Counted from the stretch's first letter, positions 1 to 6,540 are shown. The stretch is DNA of 7,945 nt from Erginobacter sp964465735 (GCA_964465735.1 CAYXKT010000129.1:1-7945), one strand, 5' to 3'. The notes: a model not told the origin generated them from the sequence alone. A program made the numbers and translations.

Positions 1-54
1 GGGGACTCGCGGGCTCTAACCGCCGGTCGGGAATTTCACCCTGCCCCGAAGATT
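1..54 (-). promoter_or_regulatory. FMN riboswitch (RFN element), 5' part only
   Basis: Read on the minus strand from about 54 to 1, the sequence starts with CTTCGGGGCAGGGTGAAAT, continues with TCCCGACCGGCGGT and then AGAGCCCGCGAG. These are the most conserved blocks of the RFN aptamer in their normal order. RFN elements bind flavin mononucleotide and turn down riboflavin synthesis or uptake genes by transcription termination or by hiding the ribosome site. The element is cut by the left edge of the window, so the 3' half of the aptamer, the expression platform and the regulated gene (probably a rib biosynthesis gene or a riboflavin transporter) are not visible. A TATAAA at 56-61 (minus) could be the -10 box, but I see no good -35 box. 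I am very sure of the family and not of the exact 5' end. Confidence 0.92.
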
Positions 55-122
55 GTTTATACCTAAGTTGAGCGATTATTGCGGATGAAATGTGCTAAGA
101 TTTTGCCGGCCGACGGGTTGCG

Positions 123-161
123 AAAACCGCAGCCATATCCAGGAGATATGGCGAGGATTTT
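123..161 (-). repeat. Extended stem-loop in the riboswitch-side spacer
   Basis: GCCATATC (132-139) and GATATGGC (145-152) form a perfect 8-bp stem with a 5-nt loop. Beyond a symmetric 3x3 internal loop, a further six bases on each side (123-128 and 156-161) also pair. On the minus strand all six outer pairs hold with one G-U wobble; on the plus strand one is an A-C mismatch. That suggests the minus-strand RNA is the functional one. It ends in GGTTTTC, a poor U-tract, so it could be a weak terminator for leftward transcription or a structured element. I see no gene overlapping it. Confidence 0.5.
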
Positions 162-263
162 CAATATCCGTTCGGACGCAAAAGATTGGTGCAGTTCGCC
201 GCATAGAATCGCTCAATTTAGGTTATAGTAATGTATCGTATAGGGAAAGAAATGGCAAGTGTG

Positions 264-312
264 ATTTGGGGTTCGGTCTTTGGGGTTCGGTGATCGGTAA
301 GCGGTAATCGAT
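264..312. repeat. Degenerate period-7 tandem repeat (GTTCGGT type)
   Basis: Seven consecutive 7-mers can be read in phase: ATTTGGG, GTTCGGT, CTTTGGG, GTTCGGT, GATCGGT, AAGCGGT, AATCGAT. The 13-mer TTTGGGGTTCGGT occurs exactly twice, 14 bases apart (265-277 and 279-291). It lies in non-coding DNA and resembles slipped-strand microrepeats. A 12-mer array with the same TTCGGT core lies just downstream of lpxD. I assign no function. Confidence 0.7.
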
Positions 313-431
313 ACACAGTAAGCAAGGGCCCGTCCTGATATAGGTTGTCATATTGCGGAGGACATCCCCCCGGGAAATTAAAGTTCATAAGCTGACCAAG
401 AAGGAAAAATCCCCCAACGGCCCCTGCCGCC

Positions 432-447
432 CCCGATATATATCGGG
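432..447. repeat. 16-nt perfect palindrome
   Basis: CCCGATATATATCGGG is fully self-complementary. It is followed by a small hairpin, GCACT-TTC-AGTGC, at 454-466. Both lie inside a 9-bp inverted repeat, AAGTTCATA at 381-389 and TATGAACTT at 499-507, so 381-507 could be a small palindromic element or MITE-like unit. I see no transposase and no target duplication. A regulator-binding site is an alternative reading of the 16-mer, but no gene start is close. Confidence 0.55.
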
Positions 448-512
448 ATGACAGCACTTTCAGTGCAGGGGAGAAAGTTCACAGCTATCCGATATTGATA
501 TGAACTTATTCA

Positions 513-533
513 CCCGCGGCGCAAGGCCGCGGG
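513..533. repeat. REP-like hairpin, copy A
   Basis: CCCGCGGC (513-520) and GCCGCGGG (526-533) form a perfect 8-bp stem around the loop GCAAG. It is preceded by ATTCA directly before the first stem base. It has the same architecture as the hairpin at 579-599: same lead sequence, stem length and loop length. No U-tract follows on either strand, so it is not a classical intrinsic terminator. It may be a repetitive extragenic palindrome. Confidence 0.7.
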
Positions 534-578
534 GGCCTATTGCCTATATAGCACTGCCGTAACTTATGCATTGATTCA

Positions 579-599
579 CCTGCCGCATAAAGCGGCAGG
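579..599. repeat. REP-like hairpin, copy B
   Basis: CCTGCCGC (579-586) and GCGGCAGG (592-599) form a perfect 8-bp stem around the loop ATAAA, again preceded by ATTCA. Compared with the copy at 513-533 the left arm differs at two positions, and the right arm carries the matching compensatory changes. The structure is therefore kept while the sequence varies. No T-run follows. Confidence 0.7.
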
Positions 600-618
600 G
601 ATCTGAAAAAGCGACAAC

Positions 619-641
619 TTTAGATCAGGACGGGATCTAAA
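619..641. repeat. 8-bp inverted repeat between the smc stop and the REP-like hairpins
   Basis: TTTAGATC (619-626) and GATCTAAA (634-641) pair perfectly around a 7-nt loop. On the minus strand, which is the direction of smc transcription, the stem is followed after about eight bases by CTTTTTC. That makes it the nearest thing to a terminator downstream of smc, though the stem is AT-rich and the T-run is displaced. The region from 642 to 735 between it and the smc stop codon shows nothing else I can name. Confidence 0.4.
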
Positions 642-735
642 CGGCCAGGTAATCAGTAGATAATTTTTAGTCGACATTTGATGATTCGCGGAGATTAGTG
701 AGATTAACGGTGAAATAAAGGGGGCGAGGGGAGGA

Positions 736-3700
736 TTAATCCACTGATGATTCCGCGTCTTCTTCCCCGGCTTTTTCTTCGCCGTGGGAGCCGAGGCGGA
801 CAGAGACTACTTTGGAGACTCCGGATTCCTCCATCGTGATCCCGTAGAGGATATCGGCCTCGCTGATCGAGCGCTTATTATGGGTGATGATGATGAACTG
901 GGCCTCGCTGACCAGTTCTTTGAGCAGGGCACTAAAACGGCCGATATTGGCTTCGTCAAGAGGGGCGTCGATCTCATCAAGGATGTAAAACGGACTGGGC
1001 TGGACCTGGAAGAGAGCGAAGATCAGGGCGATAGTGGTCAGGGCCCGTTCCCCGCCGGAGAGGAGCGAGATGTGGGAGAGTTTCTTTCCCGGAGGCTGGG
1101 CGATGATATCCAGTCCGGACTCGAGGATATCCTTCTCGTCATCGAGAATCAGATCAGCCTGACCCCCGCCGAAAAGCCGACAGAAAAGATCCTGGAAGTG
1201 CCTGCGGACGAGATCGTAGGTAGTCTGGAGCTTTTCCCGGGCGGTGATATTAATCTTCGTGATCGCTTCCTCGATATCCCGGGTGGCGGCCACCAGGTCA
1301 GCCTGCTGCTCGCTCAAAAGGGTGAACCGTTGCTGATAATTTTCTTTTTCCTCCAGGGCAGCCAGGTTGACGTTAGTCATCTTCTCCATCTTTTCCTGGA
1401 GACCTTCCACCTCCATCAGCAATGCCTCCCGATCGGCTACTTCAACCGGCACCTCAATCTCTTCGATCTCCAGATGGTACTTCTCCCGGATCCGCCGGCT
1501 GACTTCCTGCTCCTTGATCCGAAGTTCGGCCAGGGAGACGTCTTGAGAACCGAGCTTTTCCTGGACTTCCTGGAAGCGGGGCCGGATCTTCCGGATCGCC
1601 AGTTCTTTCTCGTCGCACTGCCGGTTGAGAAGTTCAATCTCTTCCTCCAGGGCGGCGAGGGCGATCTGGCTTTCTTTAACCAGGTTTTCCACCCCCAAAA
1701 TCTCTTCCTTCAGCTCAATGGTCTCGGCCCGGAGAACTTCCTCTCGACCCTGGTCTTCCTCGATCCGAAGGGCTCGAGCCGACAATAGATTCTCCCGTTC
1801 CCGGGTCTCCACCTTCAAACGCTCCAGCCGCTGGGCAACGTTCTCTTCCCGCTCCCGACAGGAAGCCTGGGCGATCTTCAGCTCGGTAACCTCTGTCTCC
1901 AGGGATCTCAGTTCGGCGGTCCAGACGGCCAGGGAGTCCCGGAGGGTATTGATCCTGGTCTCCTCTACCTGATCGGGACTGGGACAGTCCTTCAGTTCCA
2001 GTTCGAGCTGCTGGAGCCGGCCGGAAGATTTCCGTTCTTCTTCTTCCAGGGCCACGATCTCGGACGACACTGTCTCCCGGCTCAGTTCCAATTTCCGCAG
2101 AGCCTGGCGGCGACGCTCCTGCTCACCTTTGCTGAGCGCGGCGGCCATCTCCCGCTGGTGGAGTCGGTTCACCGCCTGTTCGTGTTTCTCCCCGATCTCT
2201 CTGCGATCCGCCGCACATTGCTCGGCGGCGGCTTTTATCTCAGCCAGTTCGGAATTCAGCTCGACCAGTTCTTCTTCGATCTTCTCCAGGTTGAACCCGA
2301 AAGAAGCGTCCTCCTTCCCAGGCCAGAAGACCACTCCGGGCGGTAGTAGAGCCGTCCCATCAGCTCCCACCATCCGGGCATCGGGGAGAAATTCCTCCTC
2401 TCCGGCCCGGGAATATAGTTCCTCGGTCCGGGAAAAACCTTCGAGCAGAACTCCTTCCAATCCAGCCAAGGGCTGACGGAGGGTAAGTTGGGCACTCAGC
2501 GGGGACTCCGGCACGCCGGCGCTTTCGGCGGACCGGCGGAGCCAGTCTAACACCAGAATCCGGACCGGTCCGGCTTCCCGACACTTCAAGAGTTCAATCG
2601 CGGATCTAACCGCCGCGGCGTCGGCGACAATTACCGCCCGAAGTTTTTCTCCCAGGGCAGAGCGGATAGCCTGTTCGCTTCCCGACTGGATGGAGATAAA
2701 ATCATCGAGCCGGCCAATCACACCTTTCAATTCGGCGCCGGCTTTGCCGGCCTCGATTAGGAGACGGGAGGCGGAGGCTGGTTCTTCATCTTCCCGGTCA
2801 AGAAGGAGCTGCCGACGGGACTCGCGTTCGCTGATCGCGATCACGGTCTTTTCTTGCCGCTCACGGAGAGCTGCGGCTTCTTCCTCCTGCCGGGCGGCCG
2901 CGGTTTTTGCCCTTTGCCCCGCTTCTCGCAATTCGGCCAGTTCACCGTCAATACCGGCCAGCAACGGTTCCTGCCCAGCGATCTCGACTTTCAGATCTTC
3001 GGCCTCCTCAACAATCCTCTCCCCCTCCACCTCGAGTTTTCGCTTCCTCAACGTTCTTTCCTTGCCCCCCGCCTGCAGTCCGAGAAGCTCATTTCGCAGG
3101 TGGCCTTCCCGGCGGGAGGACTCCAGGGACCGGGACTGCAGGGCAAAGAGGTCCTTCTCGACCGCGGTCCGGGAAGCGCGGATCGACTCCAGCTTCGCCT
3201 CCTTCTCTCTCCGGTTGGCCGTCAGCTCTAAAGCCGACGCCTTCAGCTCTTCCCGACGGCGCGACAGTTCCTCGACTTCCCGCAAACCCGCTGTTCTCCT
3301 CTCGGTCAACCGGGCGATCTCCTCGGTCAGCCGCCCCCGCTCGTGTTTGAGTTCTCCGCCCCGTTCAGCGTTGAGCTCGATCCGGTGCCGCTTCTTATCG
3401 ATCTCGGCCCGATTGGCGAACAACTCTCCCCGACCAGCGGCCAAGATATCACCCCGCTCCCGACGGAGTAACCGGAGCCGAGCCAATCCCTCCTCCACTG
3501 CTTCCAGTTCCCGCTCCAGGGCCTGATAGTTTTCCCGACTTTGTTGTTTCGCCTCGCTCAGTTCCCGAGTCCGGCGCCGGATCTCGCCCAGTTCCAATGC
3601 CCCAGCCTGTAGCTCAAGCTCCCGAAGCCGGTCACGGTATCGCCCATAGCGTTCGGCCTGGCGAGCCTGACGTTCGGCGATTGAAAGCTGGCGCTTGACC

Positions 3701-4290
3701 TCCTGTAATATGTCTTCCAACCTCAGCAGGTTGGATTGGGTCTGCTCGAGTTTTCTTAAGGCTTCTGCTTTTTTCTTCCGGAAGCGGCTGATCTGGGCGG
3801 CTTCTTCCAGCAATTCCCGCCGCTCTTCCGGACGAGACTGGAGGATCTGGTCAATCCGGCCCTGCCCGACCAGGGAATAGGCCCGAGCCCCGAGGCCGGT
3901 TCCCAGCAGGAGTTCGTTGATATCACGGAGCAGGCAGGGTTGCCTGTTGAGAAAATACCCACTCTCTCCGGAGCGATAGAGGCGGCGGGTGATGGCGACT
4001 TCCGAGTAATCGATCGGGAGCCGGCCGTCGGAGTTATCAAAGGTCAAGGTGACCTCGGCCATCCCCACCGGTGACCGGTGGGCAGTGCCGTTAAAGATCA
4101 CGTCTTCCATCTTATAGCCGCGGAGCAAACGGATCCTCTGCTCTCCGAGGACCCAGCTGATAGCGTCAACAATGTTGGTCTTCCCGCAACCGTTCGGCCC
4201 GACGATCGAGGTGATCCCGGGGAGGATCTTCAGAGTCGTTTTGTCGGCAAAAGACTTGAAACCGTTAAGTTCGAGTTTTTTCAGGTACAT
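736..4290 (-). CDS. smc: Chromosome segregation protein SMC (condensin ATPase)
   Basis: This is a full-length bacterial SMC of 1184 residues, close to the roughly 1190 usual for the family. SMC homodimers act with ScpA and ScpB on the nucleoid, using ATP to extrude DNA loops and resolve sister origins. The N-terminal head has the Walker A motif GPNGCGKT near residues 31-38 and a Q-loop GQGRID near 142. Long coiled coils run from about 165 to 510 and from 665 to 1010, very rich in Glu, Arg, Leu and Ala. The hinge lies at about 520-660. The C-terminal head carries the signature LSGGE near 1077, Walker B FYILDEIDAPLD near 1101 and THNK near 1136. The ATG at 4290 gives the family start MYLKKLELNGFKSF. 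An in-frame TTG at 4326 would add 12 residues; neither start has a good Shine-Dalgarno site. No scpA or scpB is visible, and the neighbours do not suggest an operon. Confidence 0.97.
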   Translation of the reverse strand: MYLKKLELNGFKSFADKTTLKILPGITSIVGPNGCGKTNIVDAISWVLGEQRIRLLRGYKMEDVIFNGTAHRSPVGMAEVTLTFDNSDGRLPIDYSEVAITRRLYRSGESGYFLNRQPCLLRDINELLLGTGLGARAYSLVGQGRIDQILQSRPEERRELLEEAAQISRFRKKKAEALRKLEQTQSNLLRLEDILQEVKRQLSIAERQARQAERYGRYRDRLRELELQAGALELGEIRRRTRELSEAKQQSRENYQALERELEAVEEGLARLRLLRRERGDILAAGRGELFANRAEIDKKRHRIELNAERGGELKHERGRLTEEIARLTERRTAGLREVEELSRRREELKASALELTANRREKEAKLESIRASRTAVEKDLFALQSRSLESSRREGHLRNELLGLQAGGKERTLRKRKLEVEGERIVEEAEDLKVEIAGQEPLLAGIDGELAELREAGQRAKTAAARQEEEAAALRERQEKTVIAISERESRRQLLLDREDEEPASASRLLIEAGKAGAELKGVIGRLDDFISIQSGSEQAIRSALGEKLRAVIVADAAAVRSAIELLKCREAGPVRILVLDWLRRSAESAGVPESPLSAQLTLRQPLAGLEGVLLEGFSRTEELYSRAGEEEFLPDARMVGADGTALLPPGVVFWPGKEDASFGFNLEKIEEELVELNSELAEIKAAAEQCAADRREIGEKHEQAVNRLHQREMAAALSKGEQERRRQALRKLELSRETVSSEIVALEEEERKSSGRLQQLELELKDCPSPDQVEETRINTLRDSLAVWTAELRSLETEVTELKIAQASCREREENVAQRLERLKVETRERENLLSARALRIEEDQGREEVLRAETIELKEEILGVENLVKESQIALAALEEEIELLNRQCDEKELAIRKIRPRFQEVQEKLGSQDVSLAELRIKEQEVSRRIREKYHLEIEEIEVPVEVADREALLMEVEGLQEKMEKMTNVNLAALEEKENYQQRFTLLSEQQADLVAATRDIEEAITKINITAREKLQTTYDLVRRHFQDLFCRLFGGGQADLILDDEKDILESGLDIIAQPPGKKLSHISLLSGGERALTTIALIFALFQVQPSPFYILDEIDAPLDEANIGRFSALLKELVSEAQFIIITHNKRSISEADILYGITMEESGVSKVVSVRLGSHGEEKAGEEDAESSVD

Positions 4291-4326
4291 TGCATCGGGT
4301 ATTTCGAGATGGTTATTTTTTCGCAA

Positions 4327-4355
4327 AACACCCCGACAAAGAGCGCGGGGATGTT
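4327..4355 (-). promoter_or_regulatory. Terminator-like hairpin in the smc leader
   Basis: On the minus strand AACA-T-CCCCG pairs with CGGGG-TGTT: nine base pairs with one bulged T, around a 10-nt loop. TT and then GCGAAAAAA follow. It sits 36 bases upstream of the smc ATG and directly abuts the alternative TTG start. Such a hairpin with a short U-tract could act as an attenuator or a 5' stabiliser for smc mRNA, or it could simply be another spacer repeat. A possible -10 box (TATAGT, 4398-4403 on the minus strand) lies upstream, without a clear -35. Confidence 0.4.
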
Positions 4356-4449
4356 GTGACCGGCTAAATGATGAGACGACAAGACGGAGTTAAGAATACT
4401 ATAGAGTTAGTAGGGAGGAAAGATGTATTTGGGGAACAGGAAATATCAC

Positions 4450-4475
4450 CGCAAAGACGCGGAGAGCGCGGAGAG
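4450..4475. repeat. 9-nt tandem repeat
   Basis: CGCAAAGA is followed by two exact copies of CGCGGAGAG. Sequences of this kind (CGCAGAGACGCGGAGAG and similar) occur as simple spacer repeats in many environmental genomes. No open reading frame uses it and I infer no function. Confidence 0.6.
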
Positions 4476-4503
4476 AATTAAGGGATATGTTTCATAATCC
4501 AAA

Positions 4504-4530
4504 CCTCGGGTAAGCTTTGCTTCTCTGAGG
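4504..4530 (+). repeat. 27-nt stem-loop
   Basis: CCTCGGGTAAGC and GCTTCTCTGAGG fold around a TTT loop. AAGC/GCTT and CCTC/GAGG pair perfectly, and the intervening GGGT/CTCT pairs on the plus strand through wobbles except at one position. On the minus strand the middle part mostly does not pair, so if it works as RNA it is probably a plus-strand transcript. No U-tract follows, so this is not a standard terminator. Confidence 0.4.
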
Positions 4531-4554
4531 TATGTTCCAACCAACATCTGATCC

Positions 4555-4629
4555 GGGCAGGGAAGACCGGCTGCTTGACCGGTTCCCCCTCCCTCCAAAC
4601 CGTACAAGCAAATTTCCCACATCCGACTC
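4555..4629 (-). ncRNA. Group II intron domain V and VI relic
   Basis: On the minus strand GAGTCG (4629-4624) pairs with CGGTTT (4602-4597). After a G/A mismatch (4623/4603) and two more pairs, TT at 4606-4607 is bulged, and GTGGG (4620-4616) pairs with TTTGC (4612-4608) around AAA. This matches the domain V plan of a roughly 34-nt hairpin with a 2-nt bulge: GAGCCG at the start and ACGGTTC at the end. The catalytic AGC triad reads AGT, and several stem pairs are G-U wobbles, as expected from C-to-T decay. A second stem follows, built on ACCGG (4583-4579) and CCGGT (4570-4566) flanked by G-rich and C-rich arms, and fits domain VI. A functional ribozyme is unlikely. Confidence 0.55.
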
Positions 4630-4873
4630 CTCGATCTGCCATTCAGTAATCCTCCGCCCTGCAACACAGGTTCGGGGCAGACACCCTTCATCTCCTTACA
4701 CTCGCAATTTCCCTTTTGGATTATACTCCTCGGGGTTATTATGCTTGCGAGCGATTGACTAAACCTCGCTCGGGAGAGCTTCCCGCTTACGTGGATCTCT
4801 CACAGTCTGCCTCATTGCCCGGTTACCCGGGAACTGTGCTATCTTAGTATCTTCTGGACTGAAGTCAGTTCAG
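4555..4873 (-). mobile_element. Decayed group II intron, 3' end, no maturase
   Basis: The minus strand contains a recognisable domain V-like hairpin and domain VI-like stem (see separate entry). Upstream of these, from 4873 down to 4749, lies a chain of stems: a 20-nt near-palindrome (4854-4873), an outer stem CACAGT/ACTGTG (4801-4806/4833-4838) enclosing CCCGG-GTAA-CCGGG, then CGGGA/TCCCG (4771-4775/4781-4785) and CGAGCGA/TCGCTCG (4748-4754/4766-4772). GTAA is a GNRA tetraloop only on the minus strand, which agrees with the orientation of domain V. No reading frame for the reverse transcriptase/maturase survives, so the element is either deleted or an ORF-less derivative and should be immobile. 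The 5' boundary is a guess. That it is group II-derived is my recognition of domain V plus context, not a database match. Confidence 0.5.
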
Positions 4874-4988
4874 GATGCGGAATTCAGACTATGCAAATAC
4901 CGAAAACACTATAGCTGGAGATTCATTCTCTCCGCCTCCGGGGAATATATTTTGCTCCGAAAGAGAGACTGCCAAAAAGGATAAACTT

Positions 4989-5801
4989 ATGATCATAAAT
5001 TGCGCGATAGTCCAGATGAACTCCGGCGGGGACCGGAACGAAAACTTCCGCCGGGCAGCAGAACTGGTCGGGCAGGCGGCGGCCGCCGGAGCCGAGCTGG
5101 TGGCCCTGCCGGAAAATTTCGCCCTGATGCGGAAAAGCGACCGGGAAACCATCATCGGGGAGCGAGAGGGCGGTCCGATCGCGCTCTGGGCTCGAAAAAC
5201 AGCGGCCTCCGAGGGGATTTATCTGCTGGCGGGCAGCTTCGCCGAGGCCGCCCCCCTGGGGGACCGGTCTTACAACACCTCAATCCTGGTCGATCCCACC
5301 GGGCGAATTATGGCCTCTTACCGGAAGATCCATCTCTTCGACGTCGCCGTACCCGGAGGTGAGACCCACCGGGAGTCGGATTGGACACTTGCCGGCCGGA
5401 TGGCAGTAACGGCTGCAACTCCACTGGTGCCGATGGGACTCTCGATCTGCTACGACCTGAGATTCCCCGAACTTTACCGCCGACTGGCCGAACAGGGCGC
5501 ACAGATTATCTTCGCCCCTTCCGCCTTCACCGAACGGAGCGGCCGGGCCCACTGGGAGATCCTGGTCCGGGCCCGGGCGATCGAGAACCAGGTCTTTATG
5601 ATCGCCCCGGCCCAGACCGGGGGCCACCCCGGGGGCCGCCGGACTTACGGCCACAGTCTGATTGTTGACCCCTGGGGTGACATCCTGACCGAGATCCCGG
5701 AAGGCGAAGGCGTCGCCCTGGCCGAACTCGATCTCGACCGCCTGGAAGAACTCCGGAAGGCGATGCCCTGCCTCGAACACCGCCGAGGCTTCAGCGGTTA
5801 A
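4989..5801 (+). CDS. Nitrilase-superfamily amidase, probable deaminated glutathione amidase
   Basis: This 270-residue carbon-nitrogen hydrolase has the catalytic triad of the superfamily: Glu42 in ALPENFAL, Lys113 in YRKIHLFDV and Cys154 in LSICYDLRFPELYR. The KIHLFDV context, the SAFTERSGRAHWEILVRARA block near 178-197, YGHSLIVDPWG near 220-230 and the C-terminal HRR match the Nit1 branch. That branch hydrolyses deaminated glutathione (a transaminase side product) to 2-oxoglutarate and cysteinylglycine, a metabolite-repair reaction in the cytoplasm. Other short omega-amidases cannot be excluded. The ATG at 4989 is preferred because AAGGA ends seven bases before it and it gives the family N terminus; an in-frame ATG at 4875 would add 38 residues unlike the family. 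The gene stands alone and converges with the gene at 5815. A weak TATATT at 4946 may be its -10 box. Confidence 0.9.
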   Translation: MIINCAIVQMNSGGDRNENFRRAAELVGQAAAAGAELVALPENFALMRKSDRETIIGEREGGPIALWARKTAASEGIYLLAGSFAEAAPLGDRSYNTSILVDPTGRIMASYRKIHLFDVAVPGGETHRESDWTLAGRMAVTAATPLVPMGLSICYDLRFPELYRRLAEQGAQIIFAPSAFTERSGRAHWEILVRARAIENQVFMIAPAQTGGHPGGRRTYGHSLIVDPWGDILTEIPEGEGVALAELDLDRLEELRKAMPCLEHRRGFSG

Positions 5802-5814
5802 GTCCCCGGGATAT

Positions 5815-6318
5815 TCAGGCAGCGGCAATCTCGTCAATGGCGGCCGAGACCAGGCCCTGATCGAGACAGCCGATGATCTGCTCGTCGCGGGCGGCGCCGA
5901 CTTTTTCCTGGAGGAATGATCTCACCTTTTCCCGCTGCCAGCCCTTGCTCAGAGCCCGGGCCCAGAGGGCCCGCATCTGGGCGGCGGTAGCCTTCCCCGG
6001 AACTTCCGGCGGGGCGATCTCGCTGATCAGGCGGGAGAACTCCTTGCGGTCGGCGACTCCGATGATATCGTCGCTGACCGAGGTCCCCACGTTCTTCTCC
6101 AGGTACTCCCGAACCCGACTCTTCTCCCAACCAACGCTGGTCGCCCGAGCGTAGAGGGCCCGCAACTGGCCGACAGTGGCCTTGCCGGGTTGCCCCACGG
6201 CCTCGAGTTCCGCCAGGATGCGGCTGATGGCGGCGGCGACATCTTCCGTCGGCTCCAGGTCCTGCTTCAGGGTGATCATCTTCTCCCCGATCTCAAACGA
6301 CAGGGTCAGCGTCTTCAT
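5815..6318 (-). CDS. Small protein of two tandem 59-residue repeats, function unknown
   Basis: The 167-residue product starts at the ATG at 6318 behind a strong AAGGAGGG site; the open frame continues upstream but without support. Residues 1-40 look like a short beta-rich stretch followed by a helix (MKTLTLSFEIGEKMITLKQD). Residues 44-102 and 107-165 are an internal duplication with 29 of 59 identical positions and no gaps. Shared anchors are PGKAT, Q-RAL-ARA-S-GW, VR--L---VG, IIG and a closing EIA. The motif of a Thr-x-x-Gln-helix, Gly-Trp and a second helix recalls small helical modules attached to some phage single-strand annealing proteins, but I cannot assign it to a family with confidence. 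There is no signal peptide or membrane segment, so it is probably cytoplasmic. It shares direction with lpxD, 270 bases downstream of it. Confidence 0.82.
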   Translation of the reverse strand: MKTLTLSFEIGEKMITLKQDLEPTEDVAAAISRILAELEAVGQPGKATVGQLRALYARATSVGWEKSRVREYLEKNVGTSVSDDIIGVADRKEFSRLISEIAPPEVPGKATAAQMRALWARALSKGWQREKVRSFLQEKVGAARDEQIIGCLDQGLVSAAIDEIAAA

Positions 6319-6540
6319 CTCTCTCCCTCCTTGTTGTCCGGCGCGGAATCGCGGCCGGTGGTTAGCCTTTAACTGACTGTCGTAAGGAGGGGACAATTTA
6401 TTCTTTTTTATTTTTCCCCCGACTGGAGGAAGGAATAAAAGAAGTAAGATCATATCGATGCAGAAGAACAAAGACTATCCGCAACAAGAATGGAGTCTCC
6501 AAGAAATAGGGGACTCTGGCGGGCGCCCGGAGGTCGTCAT

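Noticed and set aside
92..457. Small open frames (71 and 79 residues) in the left spacer
   Set aside because: They run through the period-7 repeat and palindromes, have no ribosome site and resemble nothing.
513..599. CRISPR-like pair of repeats
   Set aside because: Only two non-identical hairpins with a 45-base gap and no further units or cas genes; a REP-type reading fits better.
784..1788. 334-residue plus-strand open frame
   Set aside because: It lies wholly antisense to smc, and its composition mirrors the smc codons. No start context or recognisable family.
2690..3526. 278-residue plus-strand frame rich in Ser and Arg
   Set aside because: It is the antisense of the Glu/Arg-rich coiled coil of smc; the Ser/Arg bias follows directly from reading those codons backwards.
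4446..4691. 81-residue minus-strand frame crossing the intron-like region
   Set aside because: It reads straight through the domain V and VI hairpins and a simple repeat; it is a by-product of structured RNA sequence.
4875..4988. N-terminal extension of the amidase from an upstream ATG
   Set aside because: The extra 38 residues lack family similarity, and the downstream ATG at 4989 has a well-placed AAGGA site.
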